From: Gammaproteobacteria bacterium
Lineage (GTDB): Bacteria; Pseudomonadota; Gammaproteobacteria; Pseudomonadales; Azotimanducaceae
DNA length: 61,896 nucleotides
Assembly (NCBI GenBank): GCA_021773565.1
Contig: JAJFJZ010000014.1
Coordinates: 1-61,896, forward strand
Direction: 5' to 3'
How positions within the stretch are numbered: the stretch's first letter is position 1; the number at the start of each line of letters is the position of its first letter. Below are positions 49,989 through 59,564 of the stretch, one piece after another. Under the pieces are notes generated by a model. The model ran no database searches. It was not told the origin of the DNA and was given only the letters and a program-made list of their open reading frames with translations. Position numbers and translations under genes: made by a program.

Positions 49989-50195
49989 AACTGCTCCTGT
50001 CTATGAAATCCATTCAATCTCCATTAACAGGTTAGCGATATGTTTACGCAAGCTGGTGATTTCAAATTCGTGAACAGGGTCACAGGAAGGTGGAAAGATT
50101 CTTTACGAAGCATTGCACGCCATGCCAGGCACGCATACAAATAGTCCGGTAGAAACCCAGGCACACCCCTGATCCGGTGCGCCCGGTTCGCGAAT

Positions 50196-51545
50196 CTAGA
50201 AGATGTACCCTCGCTCCTCGTGGGAGGCCAAATCCAGCCCAATGCTTTCTTCTTCCTCATTCACCCGAAGGCCCATGATTGCGTCAATGGATTTGAGCAA
50301 AATAAACGATACCACTGCTGTGTATATCACTGTGGCAATCACACCCAGACCCTGAATGCCCACCTGGGCCAGAATGCCACCTTCCTCAACTCCAAAGCCC
50401 GCACCGCCCAAAGACTCGGCGCAGAATACTCCTGTAAGCAGAGCACCAATAATGCCACCTACTCCGTGAACACCAAATGCATCCATGGAATCATCATAGC
50501 CAAATATTTGTTTCAATTTTGATGCCGCAACAAAACAGCCCGCACCAGCACATAAACCAATCACCAGGGCACCCATTGGACCTACTGCTCCAGCGGCTGG
50601 CGTAATCGCTACCAGGCCGGCTATTGCACCAGAGGCAATGCCAAGTACACTTGGCTTTTTAAATACCGTCCACTCCACAAACATCCAGGACAAAGCAGCA
50701 GTAGCAGACGCAATCTGTGTCACAGCCATGGCCATACCGGCAACATTATCGGCAGCCAGTTCAGAGCCCGCGTTAAATCCAAACCAGCCCACCCATAACA
50801 TGCCCGCTCCTATGAGCGTCAGGGTCAGATTATGGGGTGCCATAGCGGTTGTGGGGTATCCGGAGCGCTTTCCCAGAACCAGCGCGGCGACCAGACCCGC
50901 TATCCCTGCATTAATATGAACTACGGTGCCACCCGCAAAATCCAGAATTCCCTTGTTTCCCAACCAGCCGCCATCGCCCCATACCCAGTGGCAAATCGGT
51001 GCATAGACAATGGTGAACCAGAAAACCATGAAGACCATCATGCTGGAGAATTTGATGCGTTCCGCAAACGCCCCTACAATCAGTGCCGGTGTGATAATCG
51101 CAAAAGTCATCTGGAAGGTCATAAACACAGATTCGGGAATAGTGCCAGACATCGAATCCACACTTAGGCCTTTCAGGAACATTTTCTCGAGACCACCCCA
51201 GAAAGCACCCTCGCCACCAAAGGCTATGCTGTAGCCATACACTACCCACAACACTGACATAAGCGCGCATATTGCAAAACACTGCATCATTACAGACAAC
51301 ACATTTTTACTTCGCGCCATGCCTGCGTAAAAAAGTGACAAACCTGGTATGGTCATCATAAGCACCAGGGCTGTCGCTGTTAACATCCACGCCGTATCTC
51401 CGGAGTTAAGTTCGTCCGCAAATACCGACAAACTGCCAAAAGCAATCAGGCCCGATGTGAATAATTTTTTTCCTAGCCCAGGTCTACTCTCACTACCGAC
51501 TGTTGTGCTGCCACAGGCGGCACTCACTTTCGCTATATCTTCCAC
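50196..51545 (-). CDS. amtB: Ammonium transporter
   Basis: A 449-residue trimeric ammonium channel with about 11 membrane helices. Markers: DTAWMLTATALVLMMTIPGL, FAGGTVVHINAGIAGLVAAL with the first pore His, and FGVHGVGGIIGALLTG with the second His. I chose GTG 51545, preceded by GAGG at eight bases; the TTG at 51566 has no ribosome-binding site. It is 36 bases after glnK, so they are co-transcribed. Confidence 0.93.
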   Translation of the reverse strand: MEDIAKVSAACGSTTVGSESRPGLGKKLFTSGLIAFGSLSVFADELNSGDTAWMLTATALVLMMTIPGLSLFYAGMARSKNVLSVMMQCFAICALMSVLWVVYGYSIAFGGEGAFWGGLEKMFLKGLSVDSMSGTIPESVFMTFQMTFAIITPALIVGAFAERIKFSSMMVFMVFWFTIVYAPICHWVWGDGGWLGNKGILDFAGGTVVHINAGIAGLVAALVLGKRSGYPTTAMAPHNLTLTLIGAGMLWVGWFGFNAGSELAADNVAGMAMAVTQIASATAALSWMFVEWTVFKKPSVLGIASGAIAGLVAITPAAGAVGPMGALVIGLCAGAGCFVAASKLKQIFGYDDSMDAFGVHGVGGIIGALLTGVFCAESLGGAGFGVEEGGILAQVGIQGLGVIATVIYTAVVSFILLKSIDAIMGLRVNEEEESIGLDLASHEERGYIF

Positions 51546-51581
51546 AATATTTTCCTCTAAGTACAAAAAAAGTACCGAACA

Positions 51582-51953
<372 letters not shown>

Positions 51954-51997
51954 CTATTTCTTTGTGGAAGAATATTAGCCAGCAGATTCTCTCTCAA

Positions 51998-52717
51998 TTA
52001 GAAGCTTTTCGATACAGATAACACCACAGTGTTTTCACACAGTTTAGTGCCCGCGAAACACTCCTGTTTCTTCAGGTCGGTACCCACGAAGGAAAGTCCC
52101 CATTCAGCGCCAAGCTGTTCGGTGGTAAGCGAGACGCTGTAATCCAGGTATCCGTTTCCGGCGCTGCCGTCAGCAGGAACAATAAACTCGGCAAACCTGG
52201 CGTTATTCTCGAAGATATTCATTGCCACGTGAAAATTTACATTCAGGTTATCGACCACGTCCATTCCATAGTCGGCGTACAGATACCAGAACGTACCTGT
52301 CTCAGCGAAATAGTCATTGGATACTGCCAGCCCAAGCGTTGCATCCGAAAAGGACAGACTGGCGTATAACTCCTGATAATCCAGGTCGGGAGAGGCATCG
52401 TCTTCCGGATAGGCGTAGTACATATACCCAACATCATAGCTAAGGGTTTCGTTTATTGCTCCGCCATAACCAACATATAAGTCTGTTTCAATAGCAGCAC
52501 CCGAAAAGGTAACGTTGGATGCCCACACACCCGCATAGAAACCACTCTCGGTTTCAATATCGAAGCCACCCTGAATGGCCATTGAGCGGTCTCCCTGGGA
52601 AATACCCCTAAATCGGTAATCTGATGCGAGCGTGGTATTGGCGGAAATTTCTGCAGCATCAAGACTGCCACCCGTACATAAACCAACCATAACCAGTAAA
52701 AACACTTTTTTGTTCAT
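51998..52717 (-). CDS. TorF/Gcw_chp family outer-membrane porin-like protein
   Basis: A 239-residue exported beta-barrel protein. The signal peptide is about residues 1-22. The family signature ISANTTLASDYRFRGISQGD is followed by amphipathic strands such as YVGYGGAINETLSYDVGYMY and the C-terminal VVLSVSKSF ending in Phe, as for Bam-inserted barrels. It is the first gene of the unit porin-glnK-amtB (77-base gap to glnK) and carries the sigma-54 promoter and NtrC sites upstream, suggesting a route for a nitrogen compound through the outer membrane. Confidence 0.85.
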   Translation of the reverse strand: MNKKVFLLVMVGLCTGGSLDAAEISANTTLASDYRFRGISQGDRSMAIQGGFDIETESGFYAGVWASNVTFSGAAIETDLYVGYGGAINETLSYDVGYMYYAYPEDDASPDLDYQELYASLSFSDATLGLAVSNDYFAETGTFWYLYADYGMDVVDNLNVNFHVAMNIFENNARFAEFIVPADGSAGNGYLDYSVSLTTEQLGAEWGLSFVGTDLKKQECFAGTKLCENTVVLSVSKSF

Positions 52718-52775
52718 AGATCCTCCTGTTGTTATCGAAAACGCGCTGAAACCGCGTCCGCACCTGAGAGGGGAG

Positions 52776-52792
52776 AGCAGATATCATGCCAA
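52776..52792 (-). promoter_or_regulatory. Sigma-54 promoter of porin-glnK-amtB
   Basis: On the minus strand TTGGCATGATATCTGCT has the invariant GG and GC exactly ten bases apart and matches TTGGCAC-N4-TTGCW apart from two positions. It places the transcription start near 52764, about 47 bases before the porin ATG. Confidence 0.75.
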
Positions 52793-52855
52793 CTTGCCAA
52801 TTAGAGAGATTCACAGGCGTTAAACTGCTGCAGGCTTACCCACAAACATGCAAAC

Positions 52856-52870
52856 GCACTACAAAGGAGC
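52856..52870. promoter_or_regulatory. Possible weak second NtrC site
   Basis: GCAC-N5-AGGAGC matches the NtrC half-site GCAC and four of six bases of the second half. Its centre is 32 bases (three helical turns) from the strong site. Confidence 0.4.
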
Positions 52871-52887
52871 CGGTTTATGTGAGCCAC

Positions 52888-52902
52888 GCACAAGTCTGGT
52901 GC
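52888..52902. promoter_or_regulatory. NtrC-binding site
   Basis: GCACAAGTCTGGTGC is an exact match to the enhancer consensus GCAC-N5-TGGTGC, about 130 bases upstream of the predicted start of the porin transcript. Confidence 0.75.
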
Positions 52903-53038
52903 AATTCGCCTGCAGGAATGCACTTACAAGCGCTCAGGACAATCACTCACCTGCGCTGTCGTCATCAATGCTGGTTCCTTGTAACACAGCAAGGTAAAAT
53001 TTTTTCTGTACACAATGCAATTTTGCAATCGAGAGCCT

Positions 53039-53356
53039 ATGACGGAAAAAGCAAATTTTATCGAATCCATCGCACGCCAATTATCCAATCAGCTCAGTGA
53101 AGCTGTTTCACAGGTGCTTCCACATCTGGTGAACAGGGGAGAATCTTCGCGCCCATACATCAACCCGGATGATCTGAGTGCAAAACTAAAACCCATTATT
53201 GAGCCCATTCTGGAAAAGTTCAGCCTTGTTCCAATGGCAGAATTCGAAGCCCAGACCAGATTACTGGAATCATTAAACGCGCAGATACAAAACCTGGAAG
53301 CGCGCCTGCAAGCTATAGATGAGAGTGGGGAGCGTGCGAACGAGACCGCTGACTAG
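53039..53356 (+). CDS. ubiK: Ubiquinone biosynthesis accessory factor UbiK
   Basis: A 105-residue BMFP-type protein. The N-terminal amphipathic helix (ANFIESIARQLSNQLSE) is followed by a C-terminal coiled coil (residues about 60-90: MAEFEAQTRLLESLNAQIQN and LEARLQA). UbiK stabilises the Ubi complex with UbiJ. It is longer than the usual 80-90 residues because of a linker at 30-50 and a polar tail. I chose ATG 53039 (frame open to 53015). Confidence 0.85.
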   Translation: MTEKANFIESIARQLSNQLSEAVSQVLPHLVNRGESSRPYINPDDLSAKLKPIIEPILEKFSLVPMAEFEAQTRLLESLNAQIQNLEARLQAIDESGERANETAD

Positions 53357-53371
53357 GACACTCCAGATATT

Positions 53372-54904
53372 ATGCCGAATGCAACTTCCACGGTTTTTGC
53401 ACGTGCGCTAAACGGTATAGACGCCCCCGGAATAATCGTAGAAACACATATACGCGGCGGTTTGCCCGGTTTTTCCATCGTTGGCCTCCCGGAAACGGCT
53501 GTTCGCGAGGCCAGAGACCGGGTTAAAAGTGCCATTCTAAACTCCGGCTTTTCGTTCCCAAAAGTGCGCGTCACAGTAAATCTCGCCCCGGCGGATATTC
53601 CAAAAGAAGGCGGGCGGTTTGATCTGGGCATAGCCATCGGAATTTTGTGCGCTTCCAGGCAGCTGCCCACTACCAGACTTGCACACATGGAAATTCTGGG
53701 AGAGCTGGGCCTGAGAGGTGATGTACGACCCGTTAGAGGTGCTTTATCAGCAGCAATAGATGCAAACACATGTGGTCGCTCGCTCATGGTGCCAGTTCAA
53801 AATCTTGGAGAAGCCAGTCTGCTGCCAGCAAACACAGTATATGGCGTGCACAATCTGTTAGATGCCTGTCGCATATTGAACAATACAGATATCCCCGCAA
53901 ACCTCGATGGCACCCCGCCAGTCCCGCACGTACTACTGAAACCTGCGCCTGACAAGGCGATAATCTGTCTGGATGACGTGAAGGGTCAATTCGCTGCAAA
54001 ACGTGCATTGGTAGTTGCCGCTGCTGGTGGGCACCATCTCTTGATGATCGGGCCACCGGGATGCGGAAAGACCATGTTAGCGCTGCGCCTGAACAATTTG
54101 CTACCGGCCCCACAAGAGAAGGAGCTGGCGGAAATTGTTAAAATTCACTCTGCTGCGGGGTATTCAGACCTTTCCGAACTATTTGTCAATCGGCCATTTC
54201 GCAGCCCGCACCACAGTGCATCAACCGCATCCATCACAGGCGGGGGCAGGCCGATCATGCCCGGAGAAACTTCTCTGGCGCATCGGGGTGTGCTATTTCT
54301 GGATGAGCTACCGGAATTCAATCGACAGGTACTTGAGTCACTGCGTGAGCCAATGGAATCACGGGAAGTCATGATAACGCGCGCCAATAGTCGTGTTAGG
54401 TATCCAGCAGCCTTTCAGTTGGTTGCGGCTATGAATCCCTGTCCGGTGGGACGCACGTGTAATGAAAACACCTGTTTATGCAGTACGGAACAAAGGCGTC
54501 GGTACAACGCAAAGATTTCAGCACCCATACTGGATCGTATCGATATACACGTTCAGGTAGAGCCAGTGAGCGAACAGGAGCTGTTTGCAAATAGCCCACT
54601 TACCGAAGAAAGCGAAATACGTGAAAACATAGTTAATGCGCACTCAATTCAACGAAGGCGGAATGTAGACCTACTGAATTCGGAATTGTCCGCCAGACAG
54701 CTGAACCTGCACTGCGCGCTGGACGCAGGCACACGGAAGCTGCTTAAGCACGCAATCTCCAGGTTTGAGCTCTCTGCTCGAGCATGCCATCGCCTGTTAA
54801 AGGTGAGCCGAACAATCGCAGATCTTGAACAGGGCTGCCAGATAAAAGAGCGTCACATGAGCGAAGCCCTGTCTTACCGACAGGCCGCAGTACAACAATC
54901 CTAA
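53372..54904 (+). CDS. yifB: YifB/ComM family magnesium-chelatase-like AAA ATPase
   Basis: A 510-residue AAA+ ATPase. The N-terminal domain (LNGIDAPGIIVETHIRGGLP) belongs to the Lon-like ChlI family; the ATPase has the P-loop IGPPGCGKTMLA and Walker B GVLFLDELPEF; a zinc site with CPVGRTCNENTCLC and the C-terminal ChlI-C domain follow. ComM is a helicase for branch migration in natural transformation. The stop overlaps the convergent cytochrome by 4 bases. Confidence 0.93.
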   Translation: MPNATSTVFARALNGIDAPGIIVETHIRGGLPGFSIVGLPETAVREARDRVKSAILNSGFSFPKVRVTVNLAPADIPKEGGRFDLGIAIGILCASRQLPTTRLAHMEILGELGLRGDVRPVRGALSAAIDANTCGRSLMVPVQNLGEASLLPANTVYGVHNLLDACRILNNTDIPANLDGTPPVPHVLLKPAPDKAIICLDDVKGQFAAKRALVVAAAGGHHLLMIGPPGCGKTMLALRLNNLLPAPQEKELAEIVKIHSAAGYSDLSELFVNRPFRSPHHSASTASITGGGRPIMPGETSLAHRGVLFLDELPEFNRQVLESLREPMESREVMITRANSRVRYPAAFQLVAAMNPCPVGRTCNENTCLCSTEQRRRYNAKISAPILDRIDIHVQVEPVSEQELFANSPLTEESEIRENIVNAHSIQRRRNVDLLNSELSARQLNLHCALDAGTRKLLKHAISRFELSARACHRLLKVSRTIADLEQGCQIKERHMSEALSYRQAAVQQS

Positions 54905-55317
54905 TTTACGTCGTCCAGCATATAATCCATGCCCGCACGTAGCTCATCGTCTGAACAATCCATACAGGTTCCGCGAGCCGGCATGGCGTTCAGACCATTT
55001 AATGTGCTCTCCCAAACAGCGTCCAGACCTTTTGCTATACGTGGAGCCCAATCTTCCGCATTCTGAAATTTGGGTGCTCCTCCAATACCGGCTGCATGGC
55101 AAATGAAGCACGAACTGTCATAAATTGCCTTTCCTGACCGTGCGGCACCACCTGCTGTCGCAGCAGCTTTTTGCGCACAGGCTTCTCCTGCCTTACATAC
55201 CTTGCCGAAGGGCGTCATTCTTTCGCGCACCGTGTCGTCAGTCCCCGGAGGGACGCGCACTTCCGCCCAAGCTGAACCCACAAGAACAACACTCAGAACT
55301 GCCAATATTCGTCGCAC
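54901..55317 (-). CDS. Cytochrome c5-like protein
   Basis: A 138-residue exported protein with a signal peptide (1-19), a Cys-containing linker (KVCKAGEACAQK), and a c-type heme domain with CFICHAAGIGGAPKF and a CMDC pair near the C-terminus, which forms a disulfide in cytochromes c5. The axial Met is in NAMPARG. It probably transfers electrons in the periplasm or inner membrane. Confidence 0.88.
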   Translation of the reverse strand: MRRILAVLSVVLVGSAWAEVRVPPGTDDTVRERMTPFGKVCKAGEACAQKAAATAGGAARSGKAIYDSSCFICHAAGIGGAPKFQNAEDWAPRIAKGLDAVWESTLNGLNAMPARGTCMDCSDDELRAGMDYMLDDVN

Positions 55318-55411
55318 TAAAACGCACCCCTTCCCAAATTATTTAGCATAAAAGCAGCGCGGATTATAGCCAAGTACGGCAGGTGTTAGAAGCTATCGTT
55401 TGGAGGCGCTC

Positions 55412-55471
55412 AAGGCTGTCTACAAGTTCCGCTCAGGGCTGTCTATAAGATCCGCTCAAGGCTGTTTAATC
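55412..55471 (-). repeat. Second locus of the 23-bp repeat (two full units + part)
   Basis: On the plus strand AAGGCTGTCTACAAGTTCCG-CTC (55412) and AGGGCTGTCTATAAGATCCG-CTC (55435), then a partial AAGGCTGTTTAATC (55458), match the reverse complement of the 21691 array in the conserved ends AAGGCTGT and CCGCTC; the inner nine bases are diverged. The array sits in the gap between the cytochrome and Lon-like genes. Confidence 0.8.
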
Positions 55472-55478
55472 GATGTTT

Positions 55479-57887
55479 CTACTTGTCCAATCTGGAAGCC
55501 GAAATCATCTTCCAGTATTCCAATGCTCTGGCCTGGGCCAATTGTAGAAGGCTATCCTGGGTATATTGATCGCTCTCATCCAGGATGCCAGGCACCCAGC
55601 CAGTGAATAGTTGTAACGCTTCGTGGATTGTGTCTACCGCATAGACGTGAAATTCGCCGCGATCACAAACCTCCAATAGATCCGGATTGAGCATCAAATC
55701 ACCCGCGTTGGTGCGTGGGATTACTACTCCCTGGTCGCCGGTCAGTCCTATATCTTTGCAAACCTGATAAAACCCTTCCACTTTTTCCGACACCGCACCA
55801 ATTGGTTGGATGTGACCCAATTGGTCTATGGCTCCCGTCATCGCCAGATCCTGACGTAACGGTAAGTTTGTCAGCGCACTCAACAGGCAAACCATTTCCG
55901 CACCCGACGCTGAATCACCGTCAATTCCACCATAACTTTGCTCGAACGCGATGGACGCTGAAAAAGCCAGCGGGTGCCTGGTTCTAAGCAAATTCCGTAA
56001 CAAGCCGCCCAGAATATAGAAACCCTTGGTATGTATCGACCCGGACAGTTCCGCCTCTCTTTCAATGTTAACTGTTCCAGCCGTACCAGGCCCTATGCTT
56101 GCGGTAATGCGACTGGGGAAACCATAAGTCAATGGACCGGCCTGAATAACCGCCAGTCCGTTTATCTGACCGATTTGTTCACCTTGGGTTTGAATTCGTA
56201 TAGTGCCGTCGGTAATCAGTTTCCGGTAGCTTCTCGCCGGTAGATCTGCCCGATGCCGACCACGCTGAATTGCTGTATACACCTCCGCTCTACTGACAAT
56301 TGAAAGTCCGGACTGAACGGCGACAAAGTGCGCTTCGCGGGCAACATCAGCCAGACGACCAAAACGGGTCGTCAATCTATTCCTAACGCCGGCAATGCGT
56401 GCACCGTGTTCAGTCATTGCCATAACGCCCGCACGGTCAAAGGGTAACAACTTTTCTTCACTGGCTATTCGAGCTAAAACCCCGGCGTAGTAGCGCACTC
56501 CATTAGCGTCACGCGGAACGGTGGTTTCAAAATCGGCAAGGACCTTGAATAGAAAAGGGAAATCAGGATCATACCTGTCGAGCATCTGATACAGACCGGG
56601 GTCACCGATAAGTACGACTTTTACCCGTAATGGTATCGGCTCCGGTTTCAATAGTGGTCCAGACCAGACGTAGCTCAACTCCGACGGCACAATTTCCAAC
56701 TGTGCGGTTTTCAATGCCCGCAACAGGATCTTCCAGGAGCCTGGTTCGGCCAACACATCTCGTGCCTCAAGGACCAGATAGCCGCCATCGGCACGTAACA
56801 GTGATCCGGCGTGAATCATCAAATGATCTGATCTGAACGCACCTGCTGCAGAAAATTCGCGGTCAATATGGCCCAGCAGGTTTTGTAGGGTCGGTGACGT
56901 CTCCCGAACCACAGGACATGCACCGTGCGAATCTCGACTCAGAATCGGGTTGACCCGGTACAAACGGGTAAAATCCGCCTCTTCTTTTCCAAGTACTTGC
57001 AATCTATGCACAACCAGATCGTCAATCACGTTTTCCAGGTGCGCTTGTACAGCCTCCTCCGGAAATTCCGCCTGCATACGACTGACGTGAAAATCGAGAA
57101 TACGCCGTGCCTCATTCTCGTACAGAGATTTCAATGCCTGACTGTGCTCGATCTGAATCTGGTGGATCTTCTGGCTTAGCTCTTCAAAGCGTTTTGCAAA
57201 TTCAGAGATTTTAGAGTGAACAATCTCAATACGATCTGAACCGCCTTCCTCCTGGGCCGCAAGCTCCTCAAACTTGTTGAGCGGTACGGGTTCACCGTTT
57301 ACCAGGGGTAAGATCGTCGGCTGCACCATTTGCCCCAATTGCAATGGTACGAGGGCTAGATCGTTCTCCCTCAGCTCATCTTCAAACGGTTTGCCTAACT
57401 CGCGAACGGATTCCTGTGCGGTATCGTCAAGTGCGCCACGTCTGGCGCGTATCGTGTCCGAAGCTAATTCAGGTGCGAGCTGTTCTTCTACAAATAAAAC
57501 GAGACTGTCTATTCGCTTTACCAGGAGTGCACCTTTGCCGCGCGGAAGGGTAACAAGCAAAGGCGTATCCGGCTGCATAAAGTTGTGCACATAGCAGCGA
57601 TCCGCCGTCGGCGGACAGGGCGGGTTGATTTCGGCCAACAATTGCTCCACCGTCGTTGCTCGACCTGTACCGGTCAGGCCCCGCACATAAATGTTGTGCC
57701 CGGGAGCATCGATCTCAAGACCAAAGCGTAGGGCATCGACTGCGTCATCCTGCCCCACCACGCCTCGAATTGGCTCCAGATCAGCGGTGGTCGTAAATGT
57801 CAGCCAATCTTCATCACAGTGCCAGCGCAACTCCGCAGACGGAATCTCCAGTGCTTCGACCTCAATCAATTCGGAATCGTCATTCAT
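55479..57887 (-). CDS. Lon-family ATP-dependent protease (LonB/AsrA-like)
   Basis: An 802-residue protein with an N-terminal AAA-type domain and a C-terminal Lon protease domain. The Walker A equivalent is GLTGTGRATTV, with Arg in place of Lys, followed by a long coiled-coil insert (residues about 180-300), GGYLVLEARDVL as Walker B, and the protease domain with catalytic Ser in GDSASGAEMVC and Lys in GAVSEKVEGFYQVC. It lacks the Lon N-terminal LAN domain. I chose ATG 57887; an ATG at 57953 adds 22 residues without a ribosome-binding site. Confidence 0.85.
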   Translation of the reverse strand: MNDDSELIEVEALEIPSAELRWHCDEDWLTFTTTADLEPIRGVVGQDDAVDALRFGLEIDAPGHNIYVRGLTGTGRATTVEQLLAEINPPCPPTADRCYVHNFMQPDTPLLVTLPRGKGALLVKRIDSLVLFVEEQLAPELASDTIRARRGALDDTAQESVRELGKPFEDELRENDLALVPLQLGQMVQPTILPLVNGEPVPLNKFEELAAQEEGGSDRIEIVHSKISEFAKRFEELSQKIHQIQIEHSQALKSLYENEARRILDFHVSRMQAEFPEEAVQAHLENVIDDLVVHRLQVLGKEEADFTRLYRVNPILSRDSHGACPVVRETSPTLQNLLGHIDREFSAAGAFRSDHLMIHAGSLLRADGGYLVLEARDVLAEPGSWKILLRALKTAQLEIVPSELSYVWSGPLLKPEPIPLRVKVVLIGDPGLYQMLDRYDPDFPFLFKVLADFETTVPRDANGVRYYAGVLARIASEEKLLPFDRAGVMAMTEHGARIAGVRNRLTTRFGRLADVAREAHFVAVQSGLSIVSRAEVYTAIQRGRHRADLPARSYRKLITDGTIRIQTQGEQIGQINGLAVIQAGPLTYGFPSRITASIGPGTAGTVNIEREAELSGSIHTKGFYILGGLLRNLLRTRHPLAFSASIAFEQSYGGIDGDSASGAEMVCLLSALTNLPLRQDLAMTGAIDQLGHIQPIGAVSEKVEGFYQVCKDIGLTGDQGVVIPRTNAGDLMLNPDLLEVCDRGEFHVYAVDTIHEALQLFTGWVPGILDESDQYTQDSLLQLAQARALEYWKMISASRLDK

Positions 57888-58185
57888 ATAAGTAATACTC
57901 TCAGTCACCAAAGCGCCGCTGGGAACCGTATCACACGATGGTCCGCACAGCATGGTAAGCAGAATCGAATTGTCCGGTTTTTTTGAAAGTTAGAACGTCT
58001 ACACAGCTGCAATTTCTCGCGAAGAAAAAGCCGACCCACGCCACTGCTATCCAGTTTTCTCATACCTGTTCCGGATAGACCTCAAATACGGAGCGAAGTC
58101 TTTATATCCGCCTTTCAAAATTCAGGTTTCAGTGCTACTTTGCGGGAGCGTTACAAAACGACTAATTAATAGAGGCATTAGTGCG

Positions 58186-58536
58186 ATGAAAAAGATACTG
58201 GTTGGCATATTTGCATTGTTGCTCACCAACGCCAGTCCTGCTGATGAACTCCCATTCAACATCCTGGTGCAGGACGAATCTGTTGTTCAAGCCCTGCGCT
58301 CCAAGGACGCTGATGTCTGGATTAAGCTCAGTGAAGCACATCTGGGAGCAACAATTACGGTCAGGATCTCAAATGAAAATGGGGATTTTTATCGGAACTG
58401 GTTTACCGGGGATGCCGACCTGGTTTCAAGTGGGTATCGTAGTGCCGGTATTTGGACCGATCGTGTACAAACCCAAAGTAACTACATCGAATACTGGGTA
58501 GACGGGGTTTTAGTGTTGCACCTCGAACGAAAATAA
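58186..58536 (+). CDS. Hypothetical secreted protein
   Basis: A 116-residue protein with a signal peptide (MKKILVGIFALLLTNASPA) and a mature domain of about 95 residues with strands such as ATITVRISNENG and IEYWVDGVLVLHLERK. I do not recognise a family; the frame is open upstream, but ATG 58186 follows AGAGG and begins a typical signal peptide. Confidence 0.65.
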   Translation: MKKILVGIFALLLTNASPADELPFNILVQDESVVQALRSKDADVWIKLSEAHLGATITVRISNENGDFYRNWFTGDADLVSSGYRSAGIWTDRVQTQSNYIEYWVDGVLVLHLERK

Positions 58537-58570
58537 ACTTACCAGTTCGGCACCCGGACCGGGAGGAGGA

Positions 58571-59494
58571 ATGGGCATTGGCGCAGGTATTGGCATAGCA
58601 AACTTCACCTTTGATGATGCTCGCGGGTTTTGGCGCTGGGTGGACCTCTGTGACAATGGTGGAGTGGATTCGATTTGGCAGAGCGACCGAATCATCGATG
58701 GCGTGCCGAACCTCGAAGCTATGAGCGTCATGGCCGCGCTGGCTGGCGGCAGCAAGAAACTCAAATTTGGTATGAACGTGGCGAGCATGGGACTGCGAAA
58801 TCCGATACTCACGGCTAAACAATGCGCCACAATTGATGTGCTAAGCGAAGGGCGTCTGTTGCCAGCTTTCGGTGTAGGCAGCGCCTTGTCCAAAGACTTT
58901 GTGGCTACCGGCATACCCACCAAAGGCCGAGGCAAACGTACCGATGAGAGCCTGGAAATCATGTCGCGCCTGTGGGCTGAAGACCAGGTCAGCTTTCACG
59001 GTGAATACTATCAATTAGAGGAAGCTACGATCTCTCCCAAACCCGTGCAGAACCCTCTTCCGCTCTGGGTTGGTGGTTCTGCCAAACAAGCAATTGAACG
59101 CACGGCCACATGGGGAACGGGATGGCAGGCAGGTATTGAAAACGCCACTGACGTAGCTCCCGTTATCAGTGCCATTAAGACGCGAGCCATGGAGTTGGGG
59201 CGCCCTATCGATGACGATCATTTTGGTGCGGGTTTCGCCTTCCGTTTTGGCAATGCCAGCGAGCCCATCGTTAAGCAGTACCAGGCCGGTTTAAACAGAC
59301 GTCTTGGCAAAGATCTACAGGGGATTACCGCCGTGGGAGGAGTGGCAGAAATGATGGCCCTGGTGCAGAAATTTCATGCAGCAGGCGTGCACAAATTTAT
59401 TCTCCGCCCAATCGCCAAGGGGACGGATGAGATGCTCGAGCAGACTCGACAGATGGTCGAACATCTGATTCCTGCAATAGATGCGTTAAATTAA
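58571..59494 (+). CDS. LLM class flavin-dependent oxidoreductase
   Basis: A 307-residue TIM-barrel enzyme of the luciferase-like superfamily: GVDSIWQSDRI, LKFGMNVASMGLRNP, VLSEGRLLPAFGVGS, ISPKPVQNPLPLWVGGS. It shares the fold of the 27.2-kb protein but is from a different, shorter subfamily. The cofactor could be FMN or F420. GGGAGGAGG lies just before the ATG. Confidence 0.87.
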   Translation: MGIGAGIGIANFTFDDARGFWRWVDLCDNGGVDSIWQSDRIIDGVPNLEAMSVMAALAGGSKKLKFGMNVASMGLRNPILTAKQCATIDVLSEGRLLPAFGVGSALSKDFVATGIPTKGRGKRTDESLEIMSRLWAEDQVSFHGEYYQLEEATISPKPVQNPLPLWVGGSAKQAIERTATWGTGWQAGIENATDVAPVISAIKTRAMELGRPIDDDHFGAGFAFRFGNASEPIVKQYQAGLNRRLGKDLQGITAVGGVAEMMALVQKFHAAGVHKFILRPIAKGTDEMLEQTRQMVEHLIPAIDALN

Positions 59495-59564
59495 AAGTAA
59501 CGCGCGCGACCTTAATAGGGATGAACAATCGATACCACTCGATGCAGATAAAAATTGGGGAAAT

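Noticed and set aside
50024-50260. 78-codon minus-strand ORF between amtB and the SutA-like gene
   Set aside because: Overlaps the 3' end of amtB in another frame and has no recognisable composition or ribosome-binding site.
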